From: Gammaproteobacteria bacterium
Lineage (GTDB): Bacteria; Pseudomonadota; Gammaproteobacteria; Poriferisulfidales; Poriferisulfidaceae
Direction of reading: 5' to 3'
Assembly: GCA_028819565.1 (NCBI GenBank)
Contig: JAPPLD010000003.1
Coordinates: forward strand, 1-64,000
Length of the DNA: 64,000 nucleotides
The notes beneath the pieces are model-generated. The model was not told where the DNA came from and did not search any database. It was given only the letters and a program-made list of their open reading frames with translations. The translations under genes were made by a program, and so were the position numbers. Positions within the stretch are counted from its first letter, which is position 1; each line of letters starts with the position of its first letter. This document shows, piece by piece, positions 55,599 through 63,597 of the stretch.

Positions 55599-57172
55599 CG
55601 AACCACCGGTGGGGTGGTGAAGCTATGGTAGGGGGGCGGGGACGGCAGGGTCCACTCCAGTCCTTCCGCACCTTCCCAGACCTGGTCCGTGGCTTTTTCT
55701 CCTCCCCGGATGGTCACTACCACGATGTACAGGAACAGCAACTGCGCGAAGCCGAAGCCGAATGCGCCGATCGAGGCCAGCATGTTGTAGTCGGCGAACT
55801 GCAGCGCGTAGTCGGGAATGCGTCGCGGCATGCCGGCGAGGCCGACGAAGTGCATCGGGAAGAAAGTCAGGTTGACGAAGATGGTGGACAGCCAGAAATG
55901 CCATTTGCCCAAGCGTTCCGGGTAGTGGTTTCCGGTCCATTTAGGCAGCCAGTAGTAGACCGCCGCCATGATCGCGAAGATCGATCCGGGGACCAGGACA
56001 TAGTGGAAGTGGGCGACCACGAAATAGGAATCGTGATACTGGAAGTCCGCCGGCACGATCGCCAGCATCAAACCAGAGAACCCTCCGATGGTAAACATGA
56101 TGATGAAGCCGATGGCGAACAGCATCGGGGTCTCGAACGTCATTGAGCCGCGCCACATGGTGGCGACCCAGTTGAAGACCTTAACGCCGGTTGGTACGGC
56201 GATCAGCATGGTGGCGAACATAAAGAACAATTCGCCGGCTAGCGGCATGCCGACCGTGAACATGTGGTGCGCCCACACGACGAACGACAGGAAGGCGATC
56301 GAGGCGGTGGCGTAGACCATCGAGCTGTAACCGAACAACGGCTTGCGGGAGAAGGTCGGCAGGATACTGGATACCACCCCGAACGAAGGCAGGATCAGGA
56401 TGTAGACCTCCGGATGGCCGAAGAACCAGAAGATATGCTGGAACATGACCGGGTCGCCGCCGCCGGCCGCGTTGAAAAAGCTGGTCCCGAAGAACTTGTC
56501 GGTCAGCAGCATGGTAACGCCGCCTGCCAGCACCGGCATCACGGCGATCAGTAGGAAGGCGGTGATCAACCAGGTCCAAACGAACAGGGGCATCTTCATC
56601 ATGTGCATGCCCGGCGCACGCATGTTGACGATGGTGGCGATGATGTTGATCGCGCCCATGATGGAAGACATGCCCATGAAGTGGATCGAGAAGATGACGA
56701 ACGGCAGGGCATTGCCGGTCTGCAGGGTGAGCGGGGGATACAGGGTCCAGCCGCCGGCCGGGCCGCCGCCGTCCATGAACATGGTCGACAGCAGCATGGC
56801 GAATGCGAATGGCAGGATCCAGAAACTCCAGTTGTTGAGGCGCGGCAGGGCCATGTCGGTGGCACCGACCATCAGGGGGATCTGCCAGTTGGCCAGCCCG
56901 GTGAAGGCGGGCATCACCACGCCGAAAATCATCACCAACGCATGCAGCGTGGTCATCGAGTTGAAGAACTGGGGATCGACGAATTGCAGGCCCGGTGAGA
57001 ACAGTTCGGTGCGGATCACCAGTGCCATCGCGCCGCCGATGAAGAACATGATCATGGCCAGCCACAGGTACAGCGTGCCAATGTCCTTGTGATTGGTGGT
57101 GGTCACCCAGCGCCACAGGCCGCTGGGATGGTAATCGTGATGGTCGTCGTGCGCGGCGGCGATTTCGCTCAT
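55595..57172 (-). CDS. coxA: Cytochrome c oxidase subunit I
   Basis: A 525-residue twelve-helix subunit with heme a and the heme a3-CuB site. Ligands appear in TLHALVMIFGVVMPAF (heme a), WFFGHPEVYILILPSFG (CuB His and cross-linked Tyr), WAHHMFTVGM (CuB His-His) and VAHFHYVLVPGS (hemes a3 and a). ATG 57172 gives a normal cytosolic start MSEIAAAHDD. Confidence 0.96.
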   Translation of the reverse strand: MSEIAAAHDDHHDYHPSGLWRWVTTTNHKDIGTLYLWLAMIMFFIGGAMALVIRTELFSPGLQFVDPQFFNSMTTLHALVMIFGVVMPAFTGLANWQIPLMVGATDMALPRLNNWSFWILPFAFAMLLSTMFMDGGGPAGGWTLYPPLTLQTGNALPFVIFSIHFMGMSSIMGAINIIATIVNMRAPGMHMMKMPLFVWTWLITAFLLIAVMPVLAGGVTMLLTDKFFGTSFFNAAGGGDPVMFQHIFWFFGHPEVYILILPSFGVVSSILPTFSRKPLFGYSSMVYATASIAFLSFVVWAHHMFTVGMPLAGELFFMFATMLIAVPTGVKVFNWVATMWRGSMTFETPMLFAIGFIIMFTIGGFSGLMLAIVPADFQYHDSYFVVAHFHYVLVPGSIFAIMAAVYYWLPKWTGNHYPERLGKWHFWLSTIFVNLTFFPMHFVGLAGMPRRIPDYALQFADYNMLASIGAFGFGFAQLLFLYIVVVTIRGGEKATDQVWEGAEGLEWTLPSPPPYHSFTTPPVVR

Positions 57173-57186
57173 GTCGGCTCCGTAGG

Positions 57187-58014
57187 TTATTCGGCCACGC
57201 TGGCGGTCTGCTTCTCGACCCAAGCGCGGTATTCGTCAGGGGGCACGGCATGGACCTCTATCGGCATAAAGCCATGGTCGCGGCCACATAGTTCGGCGCA
57301 TTGGCCCCGGTAGACGCCGGGATCATCGATTTGGGTCCACAGTTCATTGATGAAGCCCGGTATGGCGTCCCGCTTGAGAGCGAGATCCGGTACCCACCAG
57401 GCGTGGATTACATCGTTGGCGGTAACCAGCAGACGAATTTTCGTGTTGGTCGGGATGACCAGGGGTCGGTCGACTTCCAGCAGGTAGTGTTCGCCCTTTT
57501 CCGCCCTATCGCGAATCGAATCGCGCGAAGTCGAAAGGAACGAGTAAAAACCGAAATCGTGGTCCAGATAATCGTAACGCCACAGCCACTGGTAGCCGGT
57601 GATCTTGATCGTCATCTCGGATTGGCCGGAATCCTCCATTTTGATCAGGGTGGCCGTCGCCGGAACCGCCATGGCGACTAGGATGATGAAGGGGATGACT
57701 GTCCAGATTACTTCCACGGTTGTGCTTTCGTGGAACGTCGCAGCAGTTACGCCGCGGGATTTTCGGTGCATCAAGATGGAATAGAACATGGCGCCGAATA
57801 CCACGATGCCGATAACTACGCAGATCCAGAAGATCAGCATGTGCAGGTCATAGACGATACGGCTGACTTCGGTGACACCGACCGGCATGTTGAGGGTGTC
57901 CCAGCCGGCTAGCGCGGCGCTTGCGACGGGCAACAGAATAGCCCCGGCCGCGAGGCGGCGAAGGTTCAGAATGGATTTTAAATTCGGCAGCAACCGACGG
58001 ATTCTTTCCGGCAT
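57187..58014 (-). CDS. coxB: Cytochrome c oxidase subunit II
   Basis: A 275-residue subunit with a signal-like first segment (LAAGAILLPVASAALA), two helices (about 50-80 and 95-120) and the periplasmic CuA domain. CuA ligands are seen in HAWWVPDL and CAELCGRDHGFM. There is no C-terminal cytochrome c domain. First gene of the cox operon; the ATG 58014 start matches the signal region. Confidence 0.95.
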   Translation of the reverse strand: MPERIRRLLPNLKSILNLRRLAAGAILLPVASAALAGWDTLNMPVGVTEVSRIVYDLHMLIFWICVVIGIVVFGAMFYSILMHRKSRGVTAATFHESTTVEVIWTVIPFIILVAMAVPATATLIKMEDSGQSEMTIKITGYQWLWRYDYLDHDFGFYSFLSTSRDSIRDRAEKGEHYLLEVDRPLVIPTNTKIRLLVTANDVIHAWWVPDLALKRDAIPGFINELWTQIDDPGVYRGQCAELCGRDHGFMPIEVHAVPPDEYRAWVEKQTASVAE

Positions 58015-58062
58015 GTGTAGATATCGGGCGTGTTTCGTCTGGAATAGCGAAATCAAACACTC

Positions 58063-58068
58063 ATTATA
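58063..58068 (-). promoter_or_regulatory. Candidate -10 of the cox operon
   Basis: TATAAT on the minus strand lies 49 bases before the coxB ATG. No clear -35 was found at 16-18 bp. Confidence 0.4.
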
Positions 58069-58185
58069 TATGTTCAGGTGGTGGCCGCTCTTGTGTGGCA
58101 GTAGTCGTGTGCCCCCGGCTAGCCTCGGCCCGGCGTGCTTCCGGCAGTGGGGTGCGACTATACTGGGTTGTGCAGGAGAATCACG

Positions 58186-59106
58186 ATGTCTGCTGATTCC
58201 CATCCACGCGGATCCGGGCCTGTTTCCGGCGGGCACGAGGGTGACGCCCGCCGTATTTTCTGGGCATTTCTGCTGATCGGCGGGTTCATGATCGCCGAGG
58301 TCATCGGCGGCGTGATCTCGGGATCTTTGGCGTTGCTGGCCGATGCCGCGCACATGTTGATCGATGCGGTGTCCTTGCTGTTTGCCTGGATCGCTTTCCG
58401 GTTGAGCCGGCGCCCGGAAGACACGACTCGAACCTACGGCTATCACCGCTTTCCGGTCCTTGCCGCCTTTACCAACGGCGTCAGTCTAATATTCATCGTC
58501 GGCTGGATCTTTTTCGAAGCAGTAGGCCGGCTCTTCAACCCGACCGAAGTGCTTGCCGGACCTATGCTTGCGGTGGCATCGCTTGGCCTGGTCGTCAACC
58601 TTGGGGCCTTCGCACTGTTCTACGGGGCGAATCGCGACAATCTGAATGTCCAGGGCGCCCTGATACACGTGGTCAGCGACATGCTCGGCTCGGTCGCGGC
58701 GGTCAGTGCGGCACTGATCATCATGACGACTGGCTGGATGATGATTGACCCGCTGCTTTCCTTCCTGGTCGGGTTACTGGTGCTGCGCAGCGCTTGGTTC
58801 GTGCTGAAGAAATCGGCGCACGTGCTGCTCGAAGGGGTTCCCGAGCAACTGCACGTGGAGGAAATTGGGCCGGACTTGGTCACGCACATCCCAGGCGTCG
58901 AAGATGTTCACCACGTGCATGCCTGGTCTTTGTCTCAGGAGCACTCGCTGTTGACCCTGCACGCGCGCATCACTGAAGACACCCAACCGGATTCGACGAT
59001 TGCCGCCATTCGGGTCCGTTTGGCGGAGCGCTTCAATATTGATCACGTCACGGTACAAGTCGAACTGGAGGATTGCACCGACAATCCGGCTGCCGTATCC
59101 GGCTAG
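58186..59106 (+). CDS. Cation diffusion facilitator metal exporter (ZitB/CzcD-like)
   Basis: A 306-residue six-helix antiporter. Helix 2 has ADAAHMLIDAVSL and helix 5 has IHVVSDMLGS; the two HxxxD sites form the zinc site of ZitB/CzcD-type carriers. The C-terminal cytoplasmic domain (VEDVHHVHAWSLSQEHSLLTLHARI) matches the family metal-sensing fold. AGGAG lies seven bases before ATG 58186. It sits next to znuA, giving export and import of probable zinc side by side. Confidence 0.9.
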   Translation: MSADSHPRGSGPVSGGHEGDARRIFWAFLLIGGFMIAEVIGGVISGSLALLADAAHMLIDAVSLLFAWIAFRLSRRPEDTTRTYGYHRFPVLAAFTNGVSLIFIVGWIFFEAVGRLFNPTEVLAGPMLAVASLGLVVNLGAFALFYGANRDNLNVQGALIHVVSDMLGSVAAVSAALIIMTTGWMMIDPLLSFLVGLLVLRSAWFVLKKSAHVLLEGVPEQLHVEEIGPDLVTHIPGVEDVHHVHAWSLSQEHSLLTLHARITEDTQPDSTIAAIRVRLAERFNIDHVTVQVELEDCTDNPAAVSG

Positions 59107-59139
59107 GGGTCGCCGGGCGCACTTTTCCCGACCCATAAG

Positions 59140-59154
59140 TGTTATAATGTTACA
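59140..59154 (+). promoter_or_regulatory. Zur-like operator overlapping a -10 upstream of znuA
   Basis: TGTTATAATGTTACA is an imperfect palindrome resembling Zur boxes (GTTATA-n-TATAAC core) and contains a TATAAT. It lies 71 bases before the znuA ATG. Zinc-repressed transcription is inferred. Confidence 0.45.
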
Positions 59155-59225
59155 TTAGAATGGCCAGCGATGTCGGGCGGCGTGCCCCATGTCGTTCAAG
59201 AGCCACTTTTAATGAAAAGCCGAAC

Positions 59226-60251
59226 ATGAATCTGGGATACGTTCTCGCTCCCAAGCCTTTACACTGCCTGCTGATTGCGACAGCATTGCTCGGCAGTGCC
59301 TTTCCCAGTGCAGAGGCAACCGATGTCGCCGACCAGGTCGTCGCTTCGATCAAACCAGTGCATTCGCTGGTAAGTGGTGTCATGGCGGGGGTTGGCGAGC
59401 CCCACCTGATCATACGCGGCAACACGTCACCGCACGCCTTCAGTCTGCGTCCTTCCGATGCGGCGAGCCTTGAGAATGCCCGGGTGGTGTTTCTGGTCGG
59501 CAAGTCGGTGGAGACCTCCCTTGTCAGTTCGGCCGGCACACTGGCGCGCCACGCCCGCATCGTCCTGCTGTCCGAGGCACAAGGCTTGGTCCAACGGCCG
59601 CTTCGGGATGGCGGGGATTTTGAAACTCACGAGCACCACGAGAAGGAGCATTCGGACGAGGGACAGGCTCACGACCATGGGGCCGATGACCATCATGAAC
59701 ACCATGAGAATAAAGGAGATAGCGAACTCGATTTGCACCTTTGGCTTGACCCGGCGAATGCCGGGACGATGGTGCGCGTGATCGCAGATACTCTGTCCGA
59801 GGCCGACCCGGCCAATGCCGGGGCATATGCGGCCAATGCCGAAATGCTTCTGCGTCGCCTGGAGGGCCTGACCGCGGAAATTGCGACGGAGCTTGCTCCG
59901 GCGCGCAACCGGCCCTTTATTGTGTTCCATGACGCCTACCAGCATTTCGAGGGTCGCTTCGGCCTGAAAGCGGTCGGCTCAGTGATGGTTAGCCCGGATC
60001 AGGTTCCGAGCGTCCGGCGCATCACGGAACTTCGCGACAAGGTTCGTCGACTCGGCGCAATTTGCGTGTTCGCCGAAGTTCAGTTCGAACCGAGCCTCGT
60101 CGACACGATCATCGAAGGGACTTCGGCTCGGACGGGCATGCTTGATCCTCTCGGTGCCGCCGACCCGAATGGTTCCGAGGCGTATTTTGACCTGATCCGC
60201 AACATGGCAACTTCGTTCAAACAGTGTTTGGCGCCTGCGGACTCGGGCTGA
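59226..60251 (+). CDS. znuA: Zinc ABC transporter substrate-binding protein ZnuA
   Basis: A 341-residue periplasmic zinc receptor. A signal peptide (LHCLLIATALLGSAFPSAEA) precedes the body. Metal ligands are expected in NTSPHAFSL, DLHLWLDP, VFHDAYQHFEG and LDPLGAADP. A His/Asp/Glu-rich loop at about residues 137-165, with many HxH units, is typical of ZnuA. No znuB or znuC lies next to it, so the permease is encoded elsewhere. Confidence 0.92.
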   Translation: MNLGYVLAPKPLHCLLIATALLGSAFPSAEATDVADQVVASIKPVHSLVSGVMAGVGEPHLIIRGNTSPHAFSLRPSDAASLENARVVFLVGKSVETSLVSSAGTLARHARIVLLSEAQGLVQRPLRDGGDFETHEHHEKEHSDEGQAHDHGADDHHEHHENKGDSELDLHLWLDPANAGTMVRVIADTLSEADPANAGAYAANAEMLLRRLEGLTAEIATELAPARNRPFIVFHDAYQHFEGRFGLKAVGSVMVSPDQVPSVRRITELRDKVRRLGAICVFAEVQFEPSLVDTIIEGTSARTGMLDPLGAADPNGSEAYFDLIRNMATSFKQCLAPADSG

Positions 60252-60281
60252 GACAGGGTCGAAAAAGGCACGTGACTTGAG

Positions 60282-60313
60282 CCACCGTTCCCAAAAAACA
60301 AGGGGAACGGTGG
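60282..60313. terminator. 11-bp perfect inverted repeat after znuA
   Basis: CCACCGTTCCC and GGGAACGGTGG pair around a ten-base A-rich loop, 31 bases past the znuA stop. No T tract follows, so termination is plausible but not assured. Confidence 0.45.
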
Positions 60314-60345
60314 GCTATACTTCAAAAGTCAGGAAAGGTGGGTAA

Positions 60346-61140
60346 TTGGGGGACACGGTGAACCCGTTTTCAAGCCGTTATGGCCCTTGGGCTGTGGTTG
60401 CAGGCGCCTCGGAAGGACTGGGGGCGGAATTCGCGAAGCAGCTTGCGGAAAGCGGAGTGAATCTCCTCCTGATTGCTCGGCAGGCGGAGTTGCTTTCAGT
60501 CGTGGCTGAGGACATCCGGTGCCGACACGGAGTCGAAGTGCGATGCCTGGTCCAGGATCTGGCCGACACGGAACTCGCCCGAATCCTGCAGGAGGCCACG
60601 GCCGACCTCGAGGTCGGAATCATCATCTACAACGCGGCCTACGTCCCGACGGGACGGTTCACCGAAATGGATCCGGACAGCCTGGAGCAACTCGTCCGCG
60701 TCAACGTGCAGGGTCCGGTCACGATGGTTCGGGCCTTGACTCCCGCCATGTGTGAGCGGAGCAGGGGCGCCATCGTTCTGGTCTCTTCCTTGGCTGGCAT
60801 GCAGGGCTCCCCCGGGGTTGCCGCGTACGCAGCCAGCAAAGCATTCAACACCATTCTGGCGGAAGGGCTCTGGGCCGAACTCGGCGAACGGAATATCGAC
60901 GTAATCGTGTCATGCGCCGGCGCGATGCCGACGCCGGGCTACCAGCGCACTTTCAACATGGATGCGCCCGGGATGCTGGATCCTGCGGTGGTGGCGAAAC
61001 GGACGCTCCGGGCATTGGGCCGAGGTCCACGTTTCATTCCAGGTGCAATCAACCGGATGGCGGCATTCCTCACGACCCGCCTACTTCCACGAAAGGCTGC
61101 CATCCAGGTAATTGGTAGATCGACTCGGCGCCTGCTGTGA
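60346..61140 (+). CDS. Short-chain dehydrogenase/reductase
   Basis: A 264-residue NAD(P)-dependent oxidoreductase of the classical SDR type. The cofactor loop is VVAGASEGLGAEFA near residue 18, NAAYVP near 94 corresponds to the NNAG motif, and the catalytic triad is Ser in VSSLAGMQG and Tyr/Lys in YAASKAF near 162. The substrate is unknown. TTG 60346 is preceded by AGGAAAGG; GTG 60358 is an alternative. Its stop overlaps the start of the ERG4/ERG24-like gene, so they may act on one substrate, perhaps a sterol or isoprenoid. Confidence 0.85.
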   Translation: MGDTVNPFSSRYGPWAVVAGASEGLGAEFAKQLAESGVNLLLIARQAELLSVVAEDIRCRHGVEVRCLVQDLADTELARILQEATADLEVGIIIYNAAYVPTGRFTEMDPDSLEQLVRVNVQGPVTMVRALTPAMCERSRGAIVLVSSLAGMQGSPGVAAYAASKAFNTILAEGLWAELGERNIDVIVSCAGAMPTPGYQRTFNMDAPGMLDPAVVAKRTLRALGRGPRFIPGAINRMAAFLTTRLLPRKAAIQVIGRSTRRLL

Positions 61141-62222
61141 CCGAACACCTGTTGGGATTTTTTGCGCCTTGGGGTCTCTTTGCCCTGATTCTGGTGCTTC
61201 AGGCCTTGGTACCGGCCCGCCGGGTCGAAGGCTACGCCCGGGATGAAATCTCGAACGAACCGATAACCTACCGACTGAACGGGCTTCCCGTCTTCTTCTT
61301 GGTCGTTGCTGCCTGGTTTGCGGCGGGGCACACCGGGCTAATGTCTTACGAGTGGTTTTGGCAACATCGCTGGAGCGGTCTCACCGGTGCGTTGGCCCTT
61401 GGGCTGATCGCTTCCGGTCTCGTCCTGCGGGATACGCTGGCCCAATCAGCTTCTTGGCTAAAGGACTATTTTCTCGGTCGAAAGAAGAACCCAGGCCTGG
61501 CGGGCGGGCGGGTGGACGCGAAGATGTACCTTTACGCGGCCGGCGCCATCGTACTTGAGCTCAACCTGCTGTCTTTCGCGGCGCACCATGTTCTGAGCCA
61601 TCCAACGGATTTTTCCTTGGGCGTGATTTTGTACGTCTGCCTGTTCACCTAGTTCATCTGCGAGTACCTGGTGTTCGAGCATGTCCACTTGTACACCTAC
61701 GACCTGTTTGCGGAACAGCTGGGGTTCAAGCTCGTCGGGGGGTGTTTGGTGTTCTACCCGTACTTCTACGGCATCGGCCTGTGGGCGACAGCCGACTTGC
61801 CCAACTCGGATTTGCCGACTTGGTATCTGATCCTCTCGGCGGTCGTTTTCTTTTCAGGATGGATCCTGGCGCGCGGCGCGAACATGCAGAAATACTATTT
61901 CAAGCGGGATCCTTCGCATGTATTTCTGGGGTTGATCAAACCGCAAAGCATCTCGGACGGAGAGCGGCATATTCTGTGCAGCGGATTCTGGGGCTTATCA
62001 AGACACGTCAACTATTTAGGTGAAGTGTTGATGGCGACCGGCCTGACGCTTTCGTTAGGATGGCCCTGGTTAATCGTGCCTTGGTTGTATCCACTCTATT
62101 ACGCTGTGTTCCTGCCTACACGCGAACGCGACGACGACCGTCGCTGCGAAGAGAAGTACGGTGAGTTATGGCGCCAGTATCGGGAGAGAGTGCCGCAAAG
62201 GATCATTCCGTACGTCTACTGA
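61137..62222 (+). pseudogene. ERG4/ERG24-like sterol reductase family gene with an in-frame amber codon
   Basis: A 361-codon membrane protein of the ERG4/ERG24 (delta-14 sterol reductase-like) family, interrupted by TAG at 61650-61652 in the same frame. The part before it (171 residues) has the N-terminal helices. The part after it resumes FICEYLVFEHVHLYTYD and keeps the diagnostic C-terminus: LCSGFWGLSRHVNYLGEV, REAR-like RERDDDRRC and RVPQRIIPYVY. No frameshift is needed. A point mutation, sequencing error or readthrough are possible. GTG 61137 overlaps the SDR stop. Confidence 0.8.
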
Positions 62223-62271
62223 TCGACTTATCGTTGGGCTCGCTTGGCAGGTTTGTCGAATCCGGATAGAC

Positions 62272-62314
62272 TTGCCATTTGGCTATAAATAGTCTAAAAT
62301 TCGCCATATGGCAA
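62272..62314 (+). promoter_or_regulatory. Promoter and operator of the second RES/Xre operon
   Basis: TTGCCA (62272-62277), 17 bp, TAAAAT (62295-62300) form a good promoter. The inverted repeat TTGCCAT (62272-62278) and ATGGCAA (62308-62314) starts at the -35 and ends in the first antitoxin codons. The predicted start point is within about two bases of ATG 62308. Confidence 0.55.
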
Positions 62315-62727
62315 GAAATGCTTCTATTTTGCAGGATGCGGCCCCTGTTTCTTCCAGCATCAATAATGCAGAGACGGGTGCCATGCTTCGAGCTTTCTTC
62401 AACTTGGTAAAGCGTTGGCAGTTGAATGATCGGCAGGGGCGCATCTTGTTGGGCGAACCGGCAACGCGGACTTACGCCCGCTGGAAAACCGGGGATGTTG
62501 ACCAGTCGCGCATCTCGCGGGATATCCGCGAGCGTCTGTCCATACTGATGGGTATTCACAAGAGTTTGCGCTACATGTTTCCTGAACCGTCGCGGGCCTA
62601 CGGTTGGTTGCATAAGCCGAATCAGGCATTTGGGGGCGGCTCCGCGCTGGATCGTTTGCTGGCTGGCTCCATTTCCGACCTGGTGGCAGTCCGTGCCTAT
62701 CTTGATGCGGAGCGAGGGGGATGGTAG
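62308..62727 (+). CDS. Xre/MbcA/ParS-type antitoxin of the second RES pair
   Basis: A 139-residue antitoxin. The Xre-like region spans about residues 25-85 (AFFNLVKRWQLNDRQGRILLG, ATRTYARWK) and the toxin-binding domain follows (AFGGGSALDRLLAG, SDLVAVRAYLD). It ends in the same AERGGW tail as the first antitoxin. No ribosome site is seen before the ATG. The stop overlaps the toxin start. Confidence 0.85.
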   Translation: MARNASILQDAAPVSSSINNAETGAMLRAFFNLVKRWQLNDRQGRILLGEPATRTYARWKTGDVDQSRISRDIRERLSILMGIHKSLRYMFPEPSRAYGWLHKPNQAFGGGSALDRLLAGSISDLVAVRAYLDAERGGW

Positions 62728-63422
62728 TCCCTCCTCTCAGTCAAGTTTCCTGGCGACAAACATACCGCCTTATCCGGTCGATCTATCCACCGATCGACCT
62801 GTTCGAAGACATTGCTGATCCTGCCGATTGGGAATTAATTGCCAATGCAGAGGCCAAAACCAACCCACGGGTACGCGACCAAATCGGTGCGATTCACCTG
62901 ATTCCGCCGGAACGGCGCGTCTCGGGACCTGGCGCTAGTTGGGCGATGGCTCCGTTCTGCCACGTTTCGAGTGATCGGCCAAGTCGTTTTAGTGACGGAC
63001 GTTATGGCGTATGTTATGTCGGTGACCGCTTTGAAGTGGCATTGGCGGAATCGGTATTCCATTTCGAGCGGTTCATGTCTGCGACCGAGGAAGACCCGTC
63101 GACGGCGGATTATCGAGAACTAGTCGGACGTCTGGATGCGAAACTGCATGACCTGCGCGGTGTAACCGATTTCAAACTCGTATTGGATGCTGACGATTAC
63201 ACGGCCGCGCAATCACTGGCGCACGAATTGAAGCAAGAACACGATAGTGATGGTGTTGTCTACCCCAGCGTGCGTTGCCCGACCGGCGACGCCGTCGCGG
63301 CATTCTGGCCCGATGTCGTCGGTATCCCTGTTCAAGGCAGGCATGTATGCTATCGGTGGGATGGAAGTCGGGTCGATGCCTGGTTCGTGTACGGAGAAAA
63401 CAGTTGGCAGCATCTGCTGTGA
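62721..63422 (+). CDS. RES domain toxin (second copy)
   Basis: A 233-residue RES-family toxin, a probable NAD+-degrading enzyme. TYRLIRSIYPP near residue 14 gives the active arginine, RFSDGRYGVCYVGDRFEVALAES near 89 the Tyr/Glu/Ser region. It shares the DLFEDIADPADWELIANAE-type start with the first copy (SLFERVSNAQDWEVL) but is clearly diverged. Overlaps its antitoxin gene by seven bases. Confidence 0.87.
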   Translation: MVVPPLSQVSWRQTYRLIRSIYPPIDLFEDIADPADWELIANAEAKTNPRVRDQIGAIHLIPPERRVSGPGASWAMAPFCHVSSDRPSRFSDGRYGVCYVGDRFEVALAESVFHFERFMSATEEDPSTADYRELVGRLDAKLHDLRGVTDFKLVLDADDYTAAQSLAHELKQEHDSDGVVYPSVRCPTGDAVAAFWPDVVGIPVQGRHVCYRWDGSRVDAWFVYGENSWQHLL

Positions 63423-63597
63423 GGAAAAATATTGAAAACTCCATTGGCAGAAGGGGCGTGTCCGGGGAGATTTCAGCCTCTGGTTTTACACCTCGTATTT
63501 GGTTGTAGCGAACGTGGTTGCCGTTAGTAACATCAGCATGACCTTTTTCCGCACGAACAGCCTGAGTCTGCGGTGTACCAGATCAAATCGTTCCGCC

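Noticed and set aside
61650-61652. Amber codon decoded as pyrrolysine
   Set aside because: No Pyl machinery or methylamine methyltransferase context is visible, and one unexplained TAG is better explained by mutation or error.
63423-63597. Possible CRISPR array beside csb2
   Set aside because: No repeated 28-37-bp unit is visible in the 175 bases.
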